From: CSP1-4 sp963777975
Lineage (GTDB): Bacteria; Chloroflexota; Limnocylindria; Limnocylindrales; CSP1-4
Assembly (NCBI GenBank): GCA_963777975.1
Contig: CAVZSO010000002.1
Coordinates: 310,001-374,000, forward strand
DNA length: 64,000 nt
Direction: 5' to 3'
Shown here: in pieces, positions 1 through 8,719 of the stretch
How the letters are laid out: the number at the start of each line of letters is the position of its first letter
Numbering within the stretch: position 1 is the first letter of the stretch
The notes under the pieces: generated by a model
Told to the model about the DNA's origin: nothing
The model's database searches: none
What the model saw: only the letters and a program-made list of their open reading frames with translations
Translations under genes and position numbers: made by a program

Positions 1-915
1 CCGCCAGTCGGTGACGGTCTCGCCGGCCGTCAGCGTGCCGGCCAGCTCCACGTCGACCGTCAGGGCCTCCGCCTTCACGAGCGACGGGTCGAGCGCGGCG
101 GCCAGGGCCAGCGGGTCGTGGATGAAGGCGCCGTAGAAGCCGTCGTAGCGGCTGTGGAATTCCATGTAGAAGCGCAGCGCATCGGTCAGGTAGCGCACGA
201 TCGGCAGCTGCGGCGCGCCCGCGTCGTCGCCACAGCGGGCGGCGATCGCGGCCAGGTGGTCGGGCGTCAGCTTCGCCGTCTCGGTCACGTCGAGCCCCAA
301 GGCCAGCGGTCGGGCGGGCAGGCCTACCGACTCCCTCGACTCCTGAACGGCAACGGCGCCGAAGGCATCGAAAACGGCCTTGGTCGCCTCGGGATCCCAT
401 TGCGCGTTCCACTCGGTGGTCGGGGCCGTGTTGCCCGGGATGCGGTACGCGCCACCCATGATGACCAGGCGACGGATCAGCAGCGGCAGCATCGGCTCGC
501 GCTGGAGGCCGACGGCGATGTTGGTCAAGGGCCCGACCGCGACCAGCGTCAGCTCGCGTGGCCGGCGTCGGGCTTCGGCCACCAGCAGCTCGGCGGCCGG
601 TCGGGGCGAGGCCGCGCGCGATGGTTCGGGCAGCTCCGCATAGCCCAGGCCGCGAGGTCCGTGCGTCTCGGGCGTGACCTCGAGCGGTCGGACGAGCGGC
701 CGATCGGCGCCCAGCGCCACCTCGACGTCGGTACGGCCACCGAGCTCGAGCACGGCGCGAGTGTTGCGCTGCACGTTGTCCAGGTCGATGTTGCCGGCGA
801 CACAGGTGACCGCCACGAGCTCGGCCTCGGGCGAGGCGCAGGCATAGAGCAGGGCGAGGCTGTCGTCGATGCCGGTGTCGACGTCGAGGATGATCGGGAT
901 CCGGTCGGCGCTCAC
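1..915 (-). CDS. Inosine/uridine-preferring nucleoside hydrolase (3' end outside window)
   Basis: This enzyme would hydrolyse the N-glycosidic bond of ribonucleosides to ribose and free base, in cytosolic nucleoside salvage. Translating the complement gives the family's N-terminal calcium/ribose motif DVDTGIDD at residues 10-17, then VAVGPLTNIA, the IMGGAY strand, a ribose-binding EWNAQWDPEA segment and the FIHDPLAL motif near residue 265 with the active-site His-Asp. About 305 residues are visible of the usual 310-350, so only the extreme C-terminus is lost at the window edge. The start is GTG, overlapping the TGA of the upstream DUF389 gene (GTGA), which implies translational coupling. Nucleobase specificity cannot be read from the sequence. 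Confidence 0.93.
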   Translation of the reverse strand, partial: MSADRIPIILDVDTGIDDSLALLYACASPEAELVAVTCVAGNIDLDNVQRNTRAVLELGGRTDVEVALGADRPLVRPLEVTPETHGPRGLGYAELPEPSRAASPRPAAELLVAEARRRPRELTLVAVGPLTNIAVGLQREPMLPLLIRRLVIMGGAYRIPGNTAPTTEWNAQWDPEATKAVFDAFGAVAVQESRESVGLPARPLALGLDVTETAKLTPDHLAAIAARCGDDAGAPQLPIVRYLTDALRFYMEFHSRYDGFYGAFIHDPLALAAALDPSLVKAEALTVDVELAGTLTAGETVTDWR

Positions 916-1934
916 CGTGGTACGTCGCCGGGCAGCAGGACGTTCTCGCCCGGCACGAGCTCGAGGGCGACCGATGTCGCCTGCAGACCGGCACGATCGA
1001 GTGCCGCCCGCAGACTCGACGGATCCGGCGCGGGAAGCGGGCCCGTGGCACGGACGACGACCGTGTCGCCCCGAGAGCCGACGGTCACGACATCCCAGCC
1101 AGCGATGGCCGCCCAGACGTCGGCGGTCTGTTCGACGGCGTTCTCGTTGAGGGTCGCGTTGGCCAGCCGCGCGCCCGTCACAGCGAGCGGCACGATGACC
1201 AGCAGGACGAGGGCGACGATGACGAGGATCGGCGCGCGGCTGCCGAGACGCGAACGAGCGTCTGCAGTGCGCTCTCGATGCTCGAAGACCCGATAGAGAC
1301 CCATGACCACGATGCCGCTGGCCAGGATCGCGCTGACGTTGGTCAGGAAGAGCAGCAGCGCGCCGGAGGCCTGATCAGGTGCGCCGGACTCCAGGGCCAG
1401 GCCGGCGACGGCGAGCGGCGGTACCAGCGAGATGGCGATGGCCACCCCCGGCAGGGTGTCGGAGACATCAGAGCGCGTCAGTGCGAAGGAACCGACGGCA
1501 CCCGTGGCCAAGGCCGCGACGAGATCGACGAGGCGCGGTGAGACGCGGGCGGCGACCTGCGAGTTGTCCTCGGCCACCACCGGCACCGCGACGAAGATGC
1601 CGATGAGATACGCGATCACGACGACGGCCACCGCTCCGGTCAGGACCAGGGCGATCGAGCGGACCAGGTTGCGCCGGTCCGCCAAGACGATGGCCAGCAT
1701 CATGCCCAGGATGGGCGTCATCAGCGGAGCCACGATCATCGCCCCGATGACCGTGGCCGTGGAGTCGCCGATGACGCCGGCGGAGGCGATGACTGCGGCC
1801 AGCAGGAGCAGGATCCAAAAGCGACTGAAGCGCCGGCCCTCCTCGGGACCCTCGAAGAAGAGCTGGTCCCGCATCCGCCCGATGTCCGCTTCCGTGACCC
1901 GAAGGACCCTGCCTGGTGCCGCCATCGTCGTCAT
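912..1934 (-). CDS. DUF389 family integral membrane protein
   Basis: DUF389 protein of unknown biochemical function, predicted in the cytoplasmic membrane. The core holds five to six hydrophobic segments with the family signature GDSTATVIGAMIVAPLMTPI near residues 55-75 and ISLVPPLAVAGLALE further on; a soluble C-terminal domain of about 100 residues follows. The frame opens at 1952, but I place the start at the internal ATG at 1934 (MTTMAAP) because GGGAGGCGAGC lies directly before it as a good Shine-Dalgarno. The stop overlaps the GTG of the nucleoside hydrolase, so the two probably share an mRNA. The function of DUF389 is not established; a transport-related role is only a guess. Confidence 0.88.
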   Translation of the reverse strand: MTTMAAPGRVLRVTEADIGRMRDQLFFEGPEEGRRFSRFWILLLLAAVIASAGVIGDSTATVIGAMIVAPLMTPILGMMLAIVLADRRNLVRSIALVLTGAVAVVVIAYLIGIFVAVPVVAEDNSQVAARVSPRLVDLVAALATGAVGSFALTRSDVSDTLPGVAIAISLVPPLAVAGLALESGAPDQASGALLLFLTNVSAILASGIVVMGLYRVFEHRERTADARSRLGSRAPILVIVALVLLVIVPLAVTGARLANATLNENAVEQTADVWAAIAGWDVVTVGSRGDTVVVRATGPLPAPDPSSLRAALDRAGLQATSVALELVPGENVLLPGDVPR

Positions 1935-1964
1935 GCTCGCCTCGCCTCCCATCGTCCGGAGCCG

Positions 1965-2651
1965 TCATGCCCGTGCCGTCGGGCCGAGCATAGCCGCGGC
2001 CTGACCCGCTGCGAACCGCAGGTACCACGCCGTCCGATCGCCGCTCCCGCGACGACCGAACGCCAGTCGCTTGGCCCAGCTCGACCGGGCGGCGGCCAGG
2101 TCGTCGGCTGTCGCCGGACGGACGTCGATCGGCGTCAACCCGGCCTCGCCGAACGAGCGGACGATCCGATCCGCGCCATCGGCGTCGAGCACCGACAGCC
2201 CGAGCGCTCCGTCGCGGGCCTCGACCGAGATGAGGAGCCGCAGCTCAGCGTTCGCGACCGGCTTGAGCAGCCCGGCCAGCGGGCAGACGATGGCGGCTTC
2301 GCCACGGACGATGCCTCGCAGCAGCGAGCCCCACGGGAACTGGACCGTAACGAGATCTGCGGTCGCGGCCAGCTCTGGCGGGAGCGCCTCCGCGGCAGCG
2401 ACGATGAAGCGCGCGTTGGGCGTGCCACCCCGCGAAGGCTTGCGGGCCGCCCGCGTCGCGGCTTCGACCATGCCGGACGCGTTGGCATCGACCCCCAGGG
2501 CCAGGTTGGCCTCGTCGGCGCGGGCCCGCGCAAGGACGGCGCGACCGTCGCCGGTCCCGATATCGATGCTGACTCGCGGGTGGGCCGCGATCAGCTCGGC
2601 GAGTTAGCCGACGTCCACCTCGGTCAGGCGACGTCCGTCGAGGATGCGCAT
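1965..2651 (-). pseudogene. KamB/NpmA-type 16S rRNA (adenine1408-N1)-methyltransferase with in-frame stop
   Basis: A SAM-dependent methyltransferase of the family that methylates A1408 of 16S rRNA; known members confer aminoglycoside resistance. From the ATG at 2651 the reading gives MRILDGRRLTEVDVG, then an in-frame TAA at 2604-2606, then LAELIAAHPR and SAM motif I (SIDIGTGDGR). The rest is open and carries family hallmarks: KPSRGGTPNA, AEALPPEL, the FPWGSLLRG motif with its conserved Trp, and SSWAKRLAFG near the C-terminus. The full length of 228 codons matches the family. The first ATG after the stop (2471) lies beyond motif I, so a product from it would lack the SAM site. Either a nonsense substitution (GAA to TAA is the simplest) inactivated the gene, or the base is an assembly error, or a rare non-ATG start is used. 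Confidence 0.8.
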
Positions 2652-2764
2652 CGTCGAAGGATACCCAGATCGATCGCTCGGTCAACGCTCGCCCATCCCG
2701 ACGCGCACGACAAGCCGGACAGCGAACGATCGCGAGGGGGAGGGAAAATCGCGGTCCGCGGCGC

Positions 2765-2770
2765 TAGGCT
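2765..2770 (+). promoter_or_regulatory. -10 element TAGGCT of a leaderless promoter
   Basis: TAGGCT ends six bases before the ATG at 2777. Transcription starting about seven bases after the -10 would begin at or beside the start codon, giving a leaderless mRNA. No clear -35 is visible. Confidence 0.5.
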
Positions 2771-2776
2771 GCTCGC

Positions 2777-3418
2777 ATGACTCGTCGACCACGTGGCCGT
2801 CCCCGCCACCCGGATGTCCTGACACCGGCCGAGTGGTCGGTGCTTGACATGCTGCGCCACGGCATGAGCCGCCGCCAGATCGCCGAGCGGCGTGGCGTGA
2901 GCCTTGATGCCGTCAAGTACCACGTCGAGAACATCAGCGGCAAGCTCGGGGTCTCCGGCGTCGCCGCCCTGCGCCACTGGCCGGGCTACCCGGCCTCGAG
3001 CCCCATGACCAGGAGGAACGTCCCGATGCCGACCAACGACCTCGCCCTCGGACCCATCGGGCAGGTCTCGCTGCTGGCGCGCGACATCGCGCGCGTCGAG
3101 ACCTTCTATCGCGACACGCTCGGCCTGCCGCATGTGTTCACCTTCGGCGACCTTGCCTTCTTCGACGCCTCCGGCACGCGTCTGTACTTCCGAGCCGTAC
3201 CCGAGGAGGAGTGGAGACCGAGCTCGATCCTCTATTTCACCGTCGACGACATCCGTACGGCGTTCGCGGCGCTCGAGGCTCGTGGCGTCCATACCACCGG
3301 AGCTCCGCACCTGATCCACCGACATGCGGACAGCGGGATCGAAGAGTGGATGGCGTTCTTCGAGGATGGCGAGGGCAATACCCTGGCCGTGATGTCCCGA
3401 GTCGCGCCTGAAAGCTAG
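2777..3418 (+). CDS. LuxR-type HTH fused to a VOC (glyoxalase/dioxygenase-fold) domain
   Basis: A 213-residue two-domain protein. Residues about 14-63 form a LuxR/GerE-type helix-turn-helix (LTPAEWSVLDMLRHGMSRRQ, then IAERRGVSLDAVKYHVENI). After a short linker, residues about 82-210 form one VOC module (GQVSLLARDIARVETFYRDT, LGLPHVF, ending FFEDGEGNTLAVMSR). The VOC fold covers glyoxalases, antibiotic-binding proteins and extradiol dioxygenases; here it may bind a ligand that modulates DNA binding (inference). An internal ATG at 3027 (MPTNDLA) preceded by AGGAACG could yield the VOC domain alone. The promoter looks leaderless. It diverges from the methyltransferase gene, so it could regulate that gene. 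Confidence 0.85.
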   Translation: MTRRPRGRPRHPDVLTPAEWSVLDMLRHGMSRRQIAERRGVSLDAVKYHVENISGKLGVSGVAALRHWPGYPASSPMTRRNVPMPTNDLALGPIGQVSLLARDIARVETFYRDTLGLPHVFTFGDLAFFDASGTRLYFRAVPEEEWRPSSILYFTVDDIRTAFAALEARGVHTTGAPHLIHRHADSGIEEWMAFFEDGEGNTLAVMSRVAPES

Positions 3419-3567
3419 GTCTGGGCGCTCGACCGGCTCGAGCAGCCCGACCGGGCGCGACGCCCAGCTCTGCGGTCTGGAACGGGGGCCCTTACGATAC
3501 CGGCGACGCCCGACGCGGTCGCACCGGCAGGCGCCATCCAGGAGCCCGAGCCAGGAGCCCGCCCCGC

Positions 3568-5043
3568 ATGATCGACTCGACCCAGCGGCACCGCGTCACC
3601 GTGATCCCCGGCGACGGCGTTGGCCCGGAGGTCACCCGAGCCGCGGTGCGCGTCGTCGAAGCCGCCGGCGTGGCTGTCGACTGGGAGGAGGCCGAGGCCG
3701 GCGCCGAAGTCTTCAAGCAAGGCGACAGCTCGGGCGTGCCGGTCGTCACGCGCGAGTCGATCGAGCGCACGCACGTCGTCCTCAAGGGGCCGCTCGAGAC
3801 GCCGGTCGGTTTCGGCGAGAAGAGCGCCAACGTGACGTTGCGCAAGCTCTTCGAAACGTACGCCAACGTCCGTCCGGCTCACGAGCTGCCTGGCGTGCCC
3901 ACCCGCTACGCGGGCGAGGGCGTGGACATGATCATCGTGCGCGAGAACATCGAGGACCTGTACGCGGGCATCGAGCACATGCAGACGAAAGACGTCGGCC
4001 AGTGCCTCAAGCTCATCAGCCGAAAGGGCTCGGAGAAGATCGTCCGCTACGCCTTCGAGCTGGCCCGCGCCGAGGGTCGGACGAAGGTCACGTGCGCGAC
4101 CAAGGCCAACATCATGAAGCTGACCGAAGGCCTCTTCAAACGGGTCTTCGAGCAGGTCGCGGCGGAGTATCCGGGCATCACCGCCGAGCACCTCATCATC
4201 GACAACGTCGCCCACCAGTTCGCCAAGGCACCAGCCCAGTTCGACATCGTGGTCACCACGAACCTCAACGGCGACATCATCAGCGACCTCGCGTCGGGCC
4301 TCGTCGGCGGGCTCGGCTTCGCGAGCAGCGGCAACTACGGCGATGAGGTCGCCATCTTCGAGGCGGTCCACGGGTCTGCGCCGAAGTACGCCGGCAAGGA
4401 CGTCATCAACCCGACCGCGCTCATCCTCAGCTCCGTGCTGATGCTCCGCCACCTGGGCGAGCACGAAGCGGCCGACCGCGTCCGGGACGCCGTCTATGTG
4501 ACCCTCGAATCGGGCGCGGCGGTGACCCAGGACCTGGCCCGCCAGGCCGGCGGCGACATCGAGCACGCCGCGTCCACGTCCGCCTATACCGATGCCGTCA
4601 TCGCCAACCTCGGTCGGCAGCCGGCGAACGCCCCGAAGGGCCGCGATCATGTCCGCCCGACGACGCCGCCGACGCCCCTGGCTCGCTGGTCATACGCCCC
4701 CGAGTCCTATGTCGGCGGCCGCCGCCAGGTCGGCGTCGATGTGATGGTCGAGAGCGACCTGGAGATCGCCCGGCTGGCCGCCGAGCTCGAGGCCGAAGGC
4801 GACCGTGCCCTGAGCCTCGAGATGCTCACCAGCCGCGGCACGAAGGTCTGGCCGGGTGAGCCCGTCGGCGACTCGGTCCGCTGGTACACGGCGCGCTACC
4901 TGTCGCCCGAGGACCGCGAACCGACCGACGCCGACATCCTGAGCCTGCTCGGCCGGATCTCCGAGCACCACCGCTGGACTCAGGTCGAGCGCCTGCAGTC
5001 GTTCGACGGCGAGGACGGCTTCACGAAGGCGGCTGGCCAGTGA
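3568..5043 (+). CDS. icd: NADP-type isocitrate dehydrogenase with C-terminal extension
   Basis: Isocitrate dehydrogenase of the TCA cycle, oxidising isocitrate to 2-oxoglutarate and CO2 in the cytosol. Visible signatures are VTVIPGDGVGPEVTRAA at the N-terminus, the substrate-binding SANVTLRKLF segment near residue 90, ENIEDLYAGIEH, the metal-binding NLNGDIISDLASG aspartates near residue 235, and AVHGSAPKYAGKDVINPTA before the cofactor pocket. The first about 350 residues are the catalytic unit; the last about 140, beginning near SYVGGRRQVGVDV, form an extension like that of Thermus-type IDH (491 residues here). Cofactor choice is inferred from this similarity. The stop overlaps purE by four bases (GTGA). 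A possible -10 TACGAT lies about 70 bases upstream. Confidence 0.94.
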   Translation: MIDSTQRHRVTVIPGDGVGPEVTRAAVRVVEAAGVAVDWEEAEAGAEVFKQGDSSGVPVVTRESIERTHVVLKGPLETPVGFGEKSANVTLRKLFETYANVRPAHELPGVPTRYAGEGVDMIIVRENIEDLYAGIEHMQTKDVGQCLKLISRKGSEKIVRYAFELARAEGRTKVTCATKANIMKLTEGLFKRVFEQVAAEYPGITAEHLIIDNVAHQFAKAPAQFDIVVTTNLNGDIISDLASGLVGGLGFASSGNYGDEVAIFEAVHGSAPKYAGKDVINPTALILSSVLMLRHLGEHEAADRVRDAVYVTLESGAAVTQDLARQAGGDIEHAASTSAYTDAVIANLGRQPANAPKGRDHVRPTTPPTPLARWSYAPESYVGGRRQVGVDVMVESDLEIARLAAELEAEGDRALSLEMLTSRGTKVWPGEPVGDSVRWYTARYLSPEDREPTDADILSLLGRISEHHRWTQVERLQSFDGEDGFTKAAGQ

Positions 5044-5594
5044 CGCCCGGCGCGAGGCGTCGCTCTTCGGCCGGCGGCGCGGATGTGGCGTATCCCGTGC
5101 GGCCCGTCGCGCCGGGTGCGCGGGTGGCCATCGTGGTCGGCAGTCGTTCTGACCTGCCCGTCATGGAGGCGGCGACACAGACGCTCACCGAGCTTGGCAT
5201 CGTCCATGAGCTGCGGGTCATCAGCGCCCACCGCGCGCCCGCCTTGCTTGAGGGCTTCATCGGCAAGGCGGAAGCGAGCGGCGTGTCGGTCTTCATCGCC
5301 GCTGCCGGTCTGGCGGCCCACCTGCCCGGCGTCATCGCCTCGCGGACGACACGGCCGGTCATCGGCGTGCCCATGAAAGGCGGCGTCTCCGACGGCCTCG
5401 ACGCGCTGCTCTCGATCGTCCAGATGCCCAAGGGCGTGCCGGTCGCCACGGTCGGGGTCGGCAACGCCACCAACGCGGCGCTCCTCGCTGCCCAGATCCT
5501 GGCCATCGCCGACCCCGACGTCGCCGCCCGACTGACCGGGCACCGAGCGGCGCAGGCGCAGGCCATCCTCGACGACCCCACGAACGCGGGCTAG
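5040..5594 (+). CDS. purE: N5-carboxyaminoimidazole ribonucleotide mutase
   Basis: PurE moves the carboxyl group of N5-CAIR to give CAIR in de novo purine synthesis. The core begins near residue 28 with VAIVVGSRSDLPVMEAA, followed by the catalytic SAHRAP motif and the loop AAGLAAHLPGVIASRTTRPV. The 184-residue product has about 25 extra Arg/Ala-rich residues before the core compared with typical 160-170-residue PurE; the start could lie further in, but the GTG overlapping the icd stop suits coupled translation. No purK is adjacent. C-terminal helices end normally at DDPTNAG. Confidence 0.94.
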   Translation: MTPGARRRSSAGGADVAYPVRPVAPGARVAIVVGSRSDLPVMEAATQTLTELGIVHELRVISAHRAPALLEGFIGKAEASGVSVFIAAAGLAAHLPGVIASRTTRPVIGVPMKGGVSDGLDALLSIVQMPKGVPVATVGVGNATNAALLAAQILAIADPDVAARLTGHRAAQAQAILDDPTNAG

Positions 5595-5630
5595 GAAGGC
5601 CGGCCCGCGGGCCCATCGGCGCCACCGGCG

Positions 5631-5636
5631 TACACT
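5631..5636 (+). promoter_or_regulatory. -10 element TACACT of a leaderless promoter
   Basis: TACACT is followed by exactly six bases and then the ATG at 5643. It provides an independent promoter for the membrane protein/NUDIX pair downstream of purE. Confidence 0.55.
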
Positions 5637-5642
5637 CGGGGC

Positions 5643-6065
5643 ATGGTCGACGACGAGCGCTGGACGCCGGGGATGCCTGTCCTTGACCGCCAGTCGGTGC
5701 CCGTCCAACGTGACGTCCAGGGACGCCCCCTGACCCCGAGTCGCGTGCCCGAGACGAAGCCGACGCCCCTGCAGCCGTGGTTCATCTACCTCTCCATCGT
5801 GGGCCTCATCTGCGGCACGATCGCCATCACGGCGCTCAACCTTGGGGCCACCATCGCCGACCCAGCGGTCCGACTGCCGGTCCTCCTCGGCGGCCTGATG
5901 CTGGTCCTGGTCACGGTCGACGCGGCCCTCCGCATCTGGCGCTCGGCCTTCGCCTGGCTGCCGGTCGATCGTGGGCGAGGGCTCTTCCGCTTCGTCTGGT
6001 TCGGCGTGGCCAGCCTCGGCGTGGCGCTCGAGATCGGCGCCATGCTCTTCGTCGTCGTGGCCTGA
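5643..6065 (+). CDS. Small three-helix membrane protein, unknown function
   Basis: I do not recognise a family. The 140-residue product has a hydrophilic N-terminal third (about 43 residues, Pro-rich towards its end), then three hydrophobic segments: FIYLSIVGLICGTIAITAL, VLLGGLMLVLVTVDAALRI, and a last one ending GVALEIGAMLFVVVA. It is probably a cytoplasmic-membrane protein. It has its own leaderless-type promoter and its stop overlaps the NUDIX start (TGATG), so the two are probably co-translated. Confidence 0.75.
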   Translation: MVDDERWTPGMPVLDRQSVPVQRDVQGRPLTPSRVPETKPTPLQPWFIYLSIVGLICGTIAITALNLGATIADPAVRLPVLLGGLMLVLVTVDAALRIWRSAFAWLPVDRGRGLFRFVWFGVASLGVALEIGAMLFVVVA

Positions 6066-6685
6066 TGGTTGCCGACGAGTTCGCCGACCTGGAGCACCGG
6101 CCCGAGGACGACACCTCCGGCGGGTTGCCTCCGTGGCTCGCCGAGACGCTCAACTTCTGCACGCGCTGCGGGGCCACCCTCCAGTTCGGGCCGATCGACG
6201 GCGATCACCGCGAACGGCTCGTCTGCCCGGCCTGCGGCCTGGTCGCCTACGTCAATCCCCGCCTCGTGGTGACCACCTTGCCGATCACCGCCACCGGCGA
6301 AGTCCTTCTCCTTCGCCGCGGCATCGAGCCGGGCGCCGGCCTCTGGGCCCAGCCAGGCGGCTTCCTGGAGATCGACGAGACCGTCCGCGAGGGCGCCATC
6401 CGCGAGACGCTCGAGGAGACGGGCCTCATCGTCGAGCCTGGCGAGATCGTCGGGCTCTACTCCCGGACGCAGGCCGCGGTGGTGGTCATCGCCTTCGAGG
6501 CCCGCATCGTGTCAGGCGAGCTGCGCACGAATCCCGAGGCGCTCGAGTTCGGGACCTTCCGGCCCGAGGCCATCCCCTGGGACGAGGTCGCCTTCCACAC
6601 CTCGACCTGGGCATTGCGCGACTGGGTCCATCGCGTGCGCCCCGACCTCCACCCCGAGACGCGCCGCGAGCCGCCCACGATCTGA
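6065..6685 (+). CDS. Zinc-ribbon NUDIX hydrolase
   Basis: A NUDIX pyrophosphohydrolase cleaving a nucleoside diphosphate-X substrate. The N-terminal zinc ribbon has two CxxC pairs (FCTRCG near residue 31 and VCPACG near residue 54). The NUDIX box is complete: GGFLEIDETVREGAIRETLE followed by ETGL, matching GX5EX7REUXEEXGU. The layout resembles NudC-type or ADP-ribose pyrophosphatase-like enzymes, but the substrate cannot be fixed. The ATG overlaps the stop of the membrane-protein gene by one base. A longer in-frame opening from 5777 runs through the upstream gene and is not real. Confidence 0.92.
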   Translation: MVADEFADLEHRPEDDTSGGLPPWLAETLNFCTRCGATLQFGPIDGDHRERLVCPACGLVAYVNPRLVVTTLPITATGEVLLLRRGIEPGAGLWAQPGGFLEIDETVREGAIRETLEETGLIVEPGEIVGLYSRTQAAVVVIAFEARIVSGELRTNPEALEFGTFRPEAIPWDEVAFHTSTWALRDWVHRVRPDLHPETRREPPTI

Positions 6686-6721
6686 ACGCTGGGCCGTCTT
6701 CGTGTCCACGGTTGCCGTCGA

Positions 6722-8212
6722 TCAGCTCAGGTCGACGTAGACGTTCTTGACCTCGGTGTAGAGATCCATGGCGTGCATGCCGAGCTCGCGCCCGTTGCCC
6801 GACATCTTGTAGCCGCCGAACGGCGCCTCGGTGTGCACCGAGCTGTTGCAGTTGACCGACAGCACGCCGGCGCGGATGCCCTTGGCCACCCGCAGCGCCC
6901 GACCGATGTCGCGGCTCCAGATGGAGCCTGAGAGCCCGTACGGCGTGTCGTTGGCCATGCGTACCGCCTCGTCCTCGCTCTCGAAGGGGATGATCGAGAC
7001 GACCGGGCCGAAGATCTCTTCGCTGCAGATGCGCATGTCGTTGGAGGCATTGTCGAAGACGGTCGGCAGCACGTAGGCGCCGTCCTTGAGCGACGCATCG
7101 GTCGGGGCCATGCCGCCGACGACGAGCTCGGCCCCTTCCTCGCGCCCGATGCCCACGTAATCGAGGACGCGATCGCGCTGCTTGAAGCTGATGAGGCTGC
7201 CCATCTCGGTCGCATCTTCCGAGGGGTCGCCGACCTTGATGTTGCGAGTCGCGTCGGCGAAGAGCTCGACGACCTGCTCGTGGACCGAGCGCTCCACGAA
7301 GATCCGACTTCGGGCGCAGCAGTCCTGTCCGGCGTTGTCGAAGACGGCGTACGGCGACTCGCGCGCGAAGCGCTCCAGGTCCGCGTCGGCGAAGACGATG
7401 TTGGGGCTCTTGCCGCCGAGCTCGAGGCTGACCTTCTTGATGCTCCCGGAGGCCAGACGCATGATCTCCTGGCCGGTCGTCGTCTCGCCGGTGAAGGCGA
7501 TCTTGCCGACCTGCGGGTGCGCGGCCAGCGCCGCTCCGGCCGAACCGCCGGGACCCGTGATGACGTTGACGACACCCGGTGGGAAGCCGGCTTCGAGCGC
7601 CAGCTCGCCCAGCCGCAGCGCGGTCAGCGGCGTATAGCTGGCCGGCTTGAGGATGGCCGTGTTGCCGGCGGCCAGCGCCGGACCGAGCTTCCAGGAAGCC
7701 ATCAGGAGCGGGAAGTTCCAGGGGACGATGAGCCCGACCACGCCGATCGGCTCGCGCAACGTGAAGTCGAGGCCCGGCTTGCTGACCGGGATGGTCTCGC
7801 CGAAGACCTTGTTGGCGGCGCCGGCGTAGTACTCGAAGACGAGGCTGACGCCGAGGATCTCCCCCCGGGCGCCGCTGATGGGCTTGCCGCCATTGCGGCT
7901 CTCCAGCTGGGCGAGCTCCTCGAGGTGCTGCTTGACCAGGTTCGACAGCTTCATCAGGGTCCGGCCGCGCTTGCTGGCCGACCAGCTCGACCAGCCTTTG
8001 GGATCGTCGTAGGCCGTGAGCGCCGCATCGACCGCTCGATCGACGTCGGCCTTGCCGCCCTGTGGAGCGGTGGCGATGACGACGCCGCGGGCGGGGTCGG
8101 TGACGCTGAAGGTCTGCCCATCGAGGGCGTCGACGGTCTCGCCGCCGATGACCATGCGGGCCTGCTGGATGGCGTCCGCGGGAGCGGCATCGGGGCGTTG
8201 GTCGGTCGTCAT
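6722..8212 (-). CDS. NAD(P)-dependent aldehyde dehydrogenase
   Basis: Oxidises an aldehyde to its carboxylic acid. The 496-residue length is typical. Visible are the NAD-site segment VGLIVPWNFPLLMASWKLGP, the nucleotide turn AFTGETTTGQ, the general-base Glu in LELGGKSPN, and the catalytic cysteine in DNAGQDCCARSR, followed by EEIFGPVVSI and the C-terminal GGYKMSGNGRELG motif. Similarity is closest to the betaine/gamma-aminobutyraldehyde branch, suggesting a polyamine or amino-aldehyde substrate (inference; a glutamine synthetase-family enzyme and amino-acid permease lie 13-16 kb away). Translation starts at the ATG at 8212 after a weak GAG-type ribosome site. Confidence 0.93.
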   Translation of the reverse strand: MTTDQRPDAAPADAIQQARMVIGGETVDALDGQTFSVTDPARGVVIATAPQGGKADVDRAVDAALTAYDDPKGWSSWSASKRGRTLMKLSNLVKQHLEELAQLESRNGGKPISGARGEILGVSLVFEYYAGAANKVFGETIPVSKPGLDFTLREPIGVVGLIVPWNFPLLMASWKLGPALAAGNTAILKPASYTPLTALRLGELALEAGFPPGVVNVITGPGGSAGAALAAHPQVGKIAFTGETTTGQEIMRLASGSIKKVSLELGGKSPNIVFADADLERFARESPYAVFDNAGQDCCARSRIFVERSVHEQVVELFADATRNIKVGDPSEDATEMGSLISFKQRDRVLDYVGIGREEGAELVVGGMAPTDASLKDGAYVLPTVFDNASNDMRICSEEIFGPVVSIIPFESEDEAVRMANDTPYGLSGSIWSRDIGRALRVAKGIRAGVLSVNCNSSVHTEAPFGGYKMSGNGRELGMHAMDLYTEVKNVYVDLS

Positions 8213-8358
8213 CTCGTGTCTCGGCGTGCCTCAGCGGGCGTTGGTCACATCAGGGATGTGCCGAAAAGGGTACTCCGCTCGCCCGTCCAACGACGTACCC
8301 TTCAAGTCTGCGCCGACCCTGCCGGGCCGAGCCCTACGACGACCGGAGGTTTCGACGG

Positions 8359-8670
8359 ATGCTCATCGCACTGGTCCTCATCGGCATGGCCTCGATCCTG
8401 GGTCCGCGCCTGATCGACGTCGTCTTCTGGATCTTCGCCCAGGACCGCTGGCAGCAGGCATTCAGCGGCGTATTGAGCGGCAACATGGGCTGGGCGGTAC
8501 TGGGCATCCTCCTGCTGCCCTGGACGACGCTCGCCTTCGTCATCGCCCAGCCGGTCGGCAACGACCTCCTGACCATCATCGCCGTGGTCATCGGCATCCT
8601 GGCTGACGTAGCCACGTATGGCGGCAGCGCCTACAAGAGCAAGAGCATCTACGCGGATAACGCCTCGTAA
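8359..8670 (+). CDS. Small membrane protein, unknown function
   Basis: A 103-residue protein with three predicted membrane segments (LIALVLIGMASILGPRLIDV, MGWAVLGILLLPWTTLAFV, LLTIIAVVIGILADVATYGG). A good Shine-Dalgarno, GGAGG, lies about eight bases before the ATG. It is isolated between two convergent neighbours. No family recognised. Confidence 0.72.
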   Translation: MLIALVLIGMASILGPRLIDVVFWIFAQDRWQQAFSGVLSGNMGWAVLGILLLPWTTLAFVIAQPVGNDLLTIIAVVIGILADVATYGGSAYKSKSIYADNAS

Positions 8671-8719
8671 GCTGATCTGCTCGGAGACCGCCCAGCGGTC
8701 GCTCGCACCAGGGCGGTGC

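Noticed and set aside
118..1296. Plus-strand 392-codon open frame over the nucleoside hydrolase
   Set aside because: The complement encodes continuous nucleoside hydrolase motifs and DUF389 sequence; the plus frame has no recognisable features.
3415..4650. Minus-strand 411-codon frame antisense to icd
   Set aside because: The isocitrate dehydrogenase reading is uninterrupted and has all active-site motifs.
7280..8413. Plus-strand 377-codon frame antisense to aldehyde dehydrogenase
   Set aside because: Aldehyde dehydrogenase motifs on the minus strand are complete; the plus frame is a high-GC shadow.
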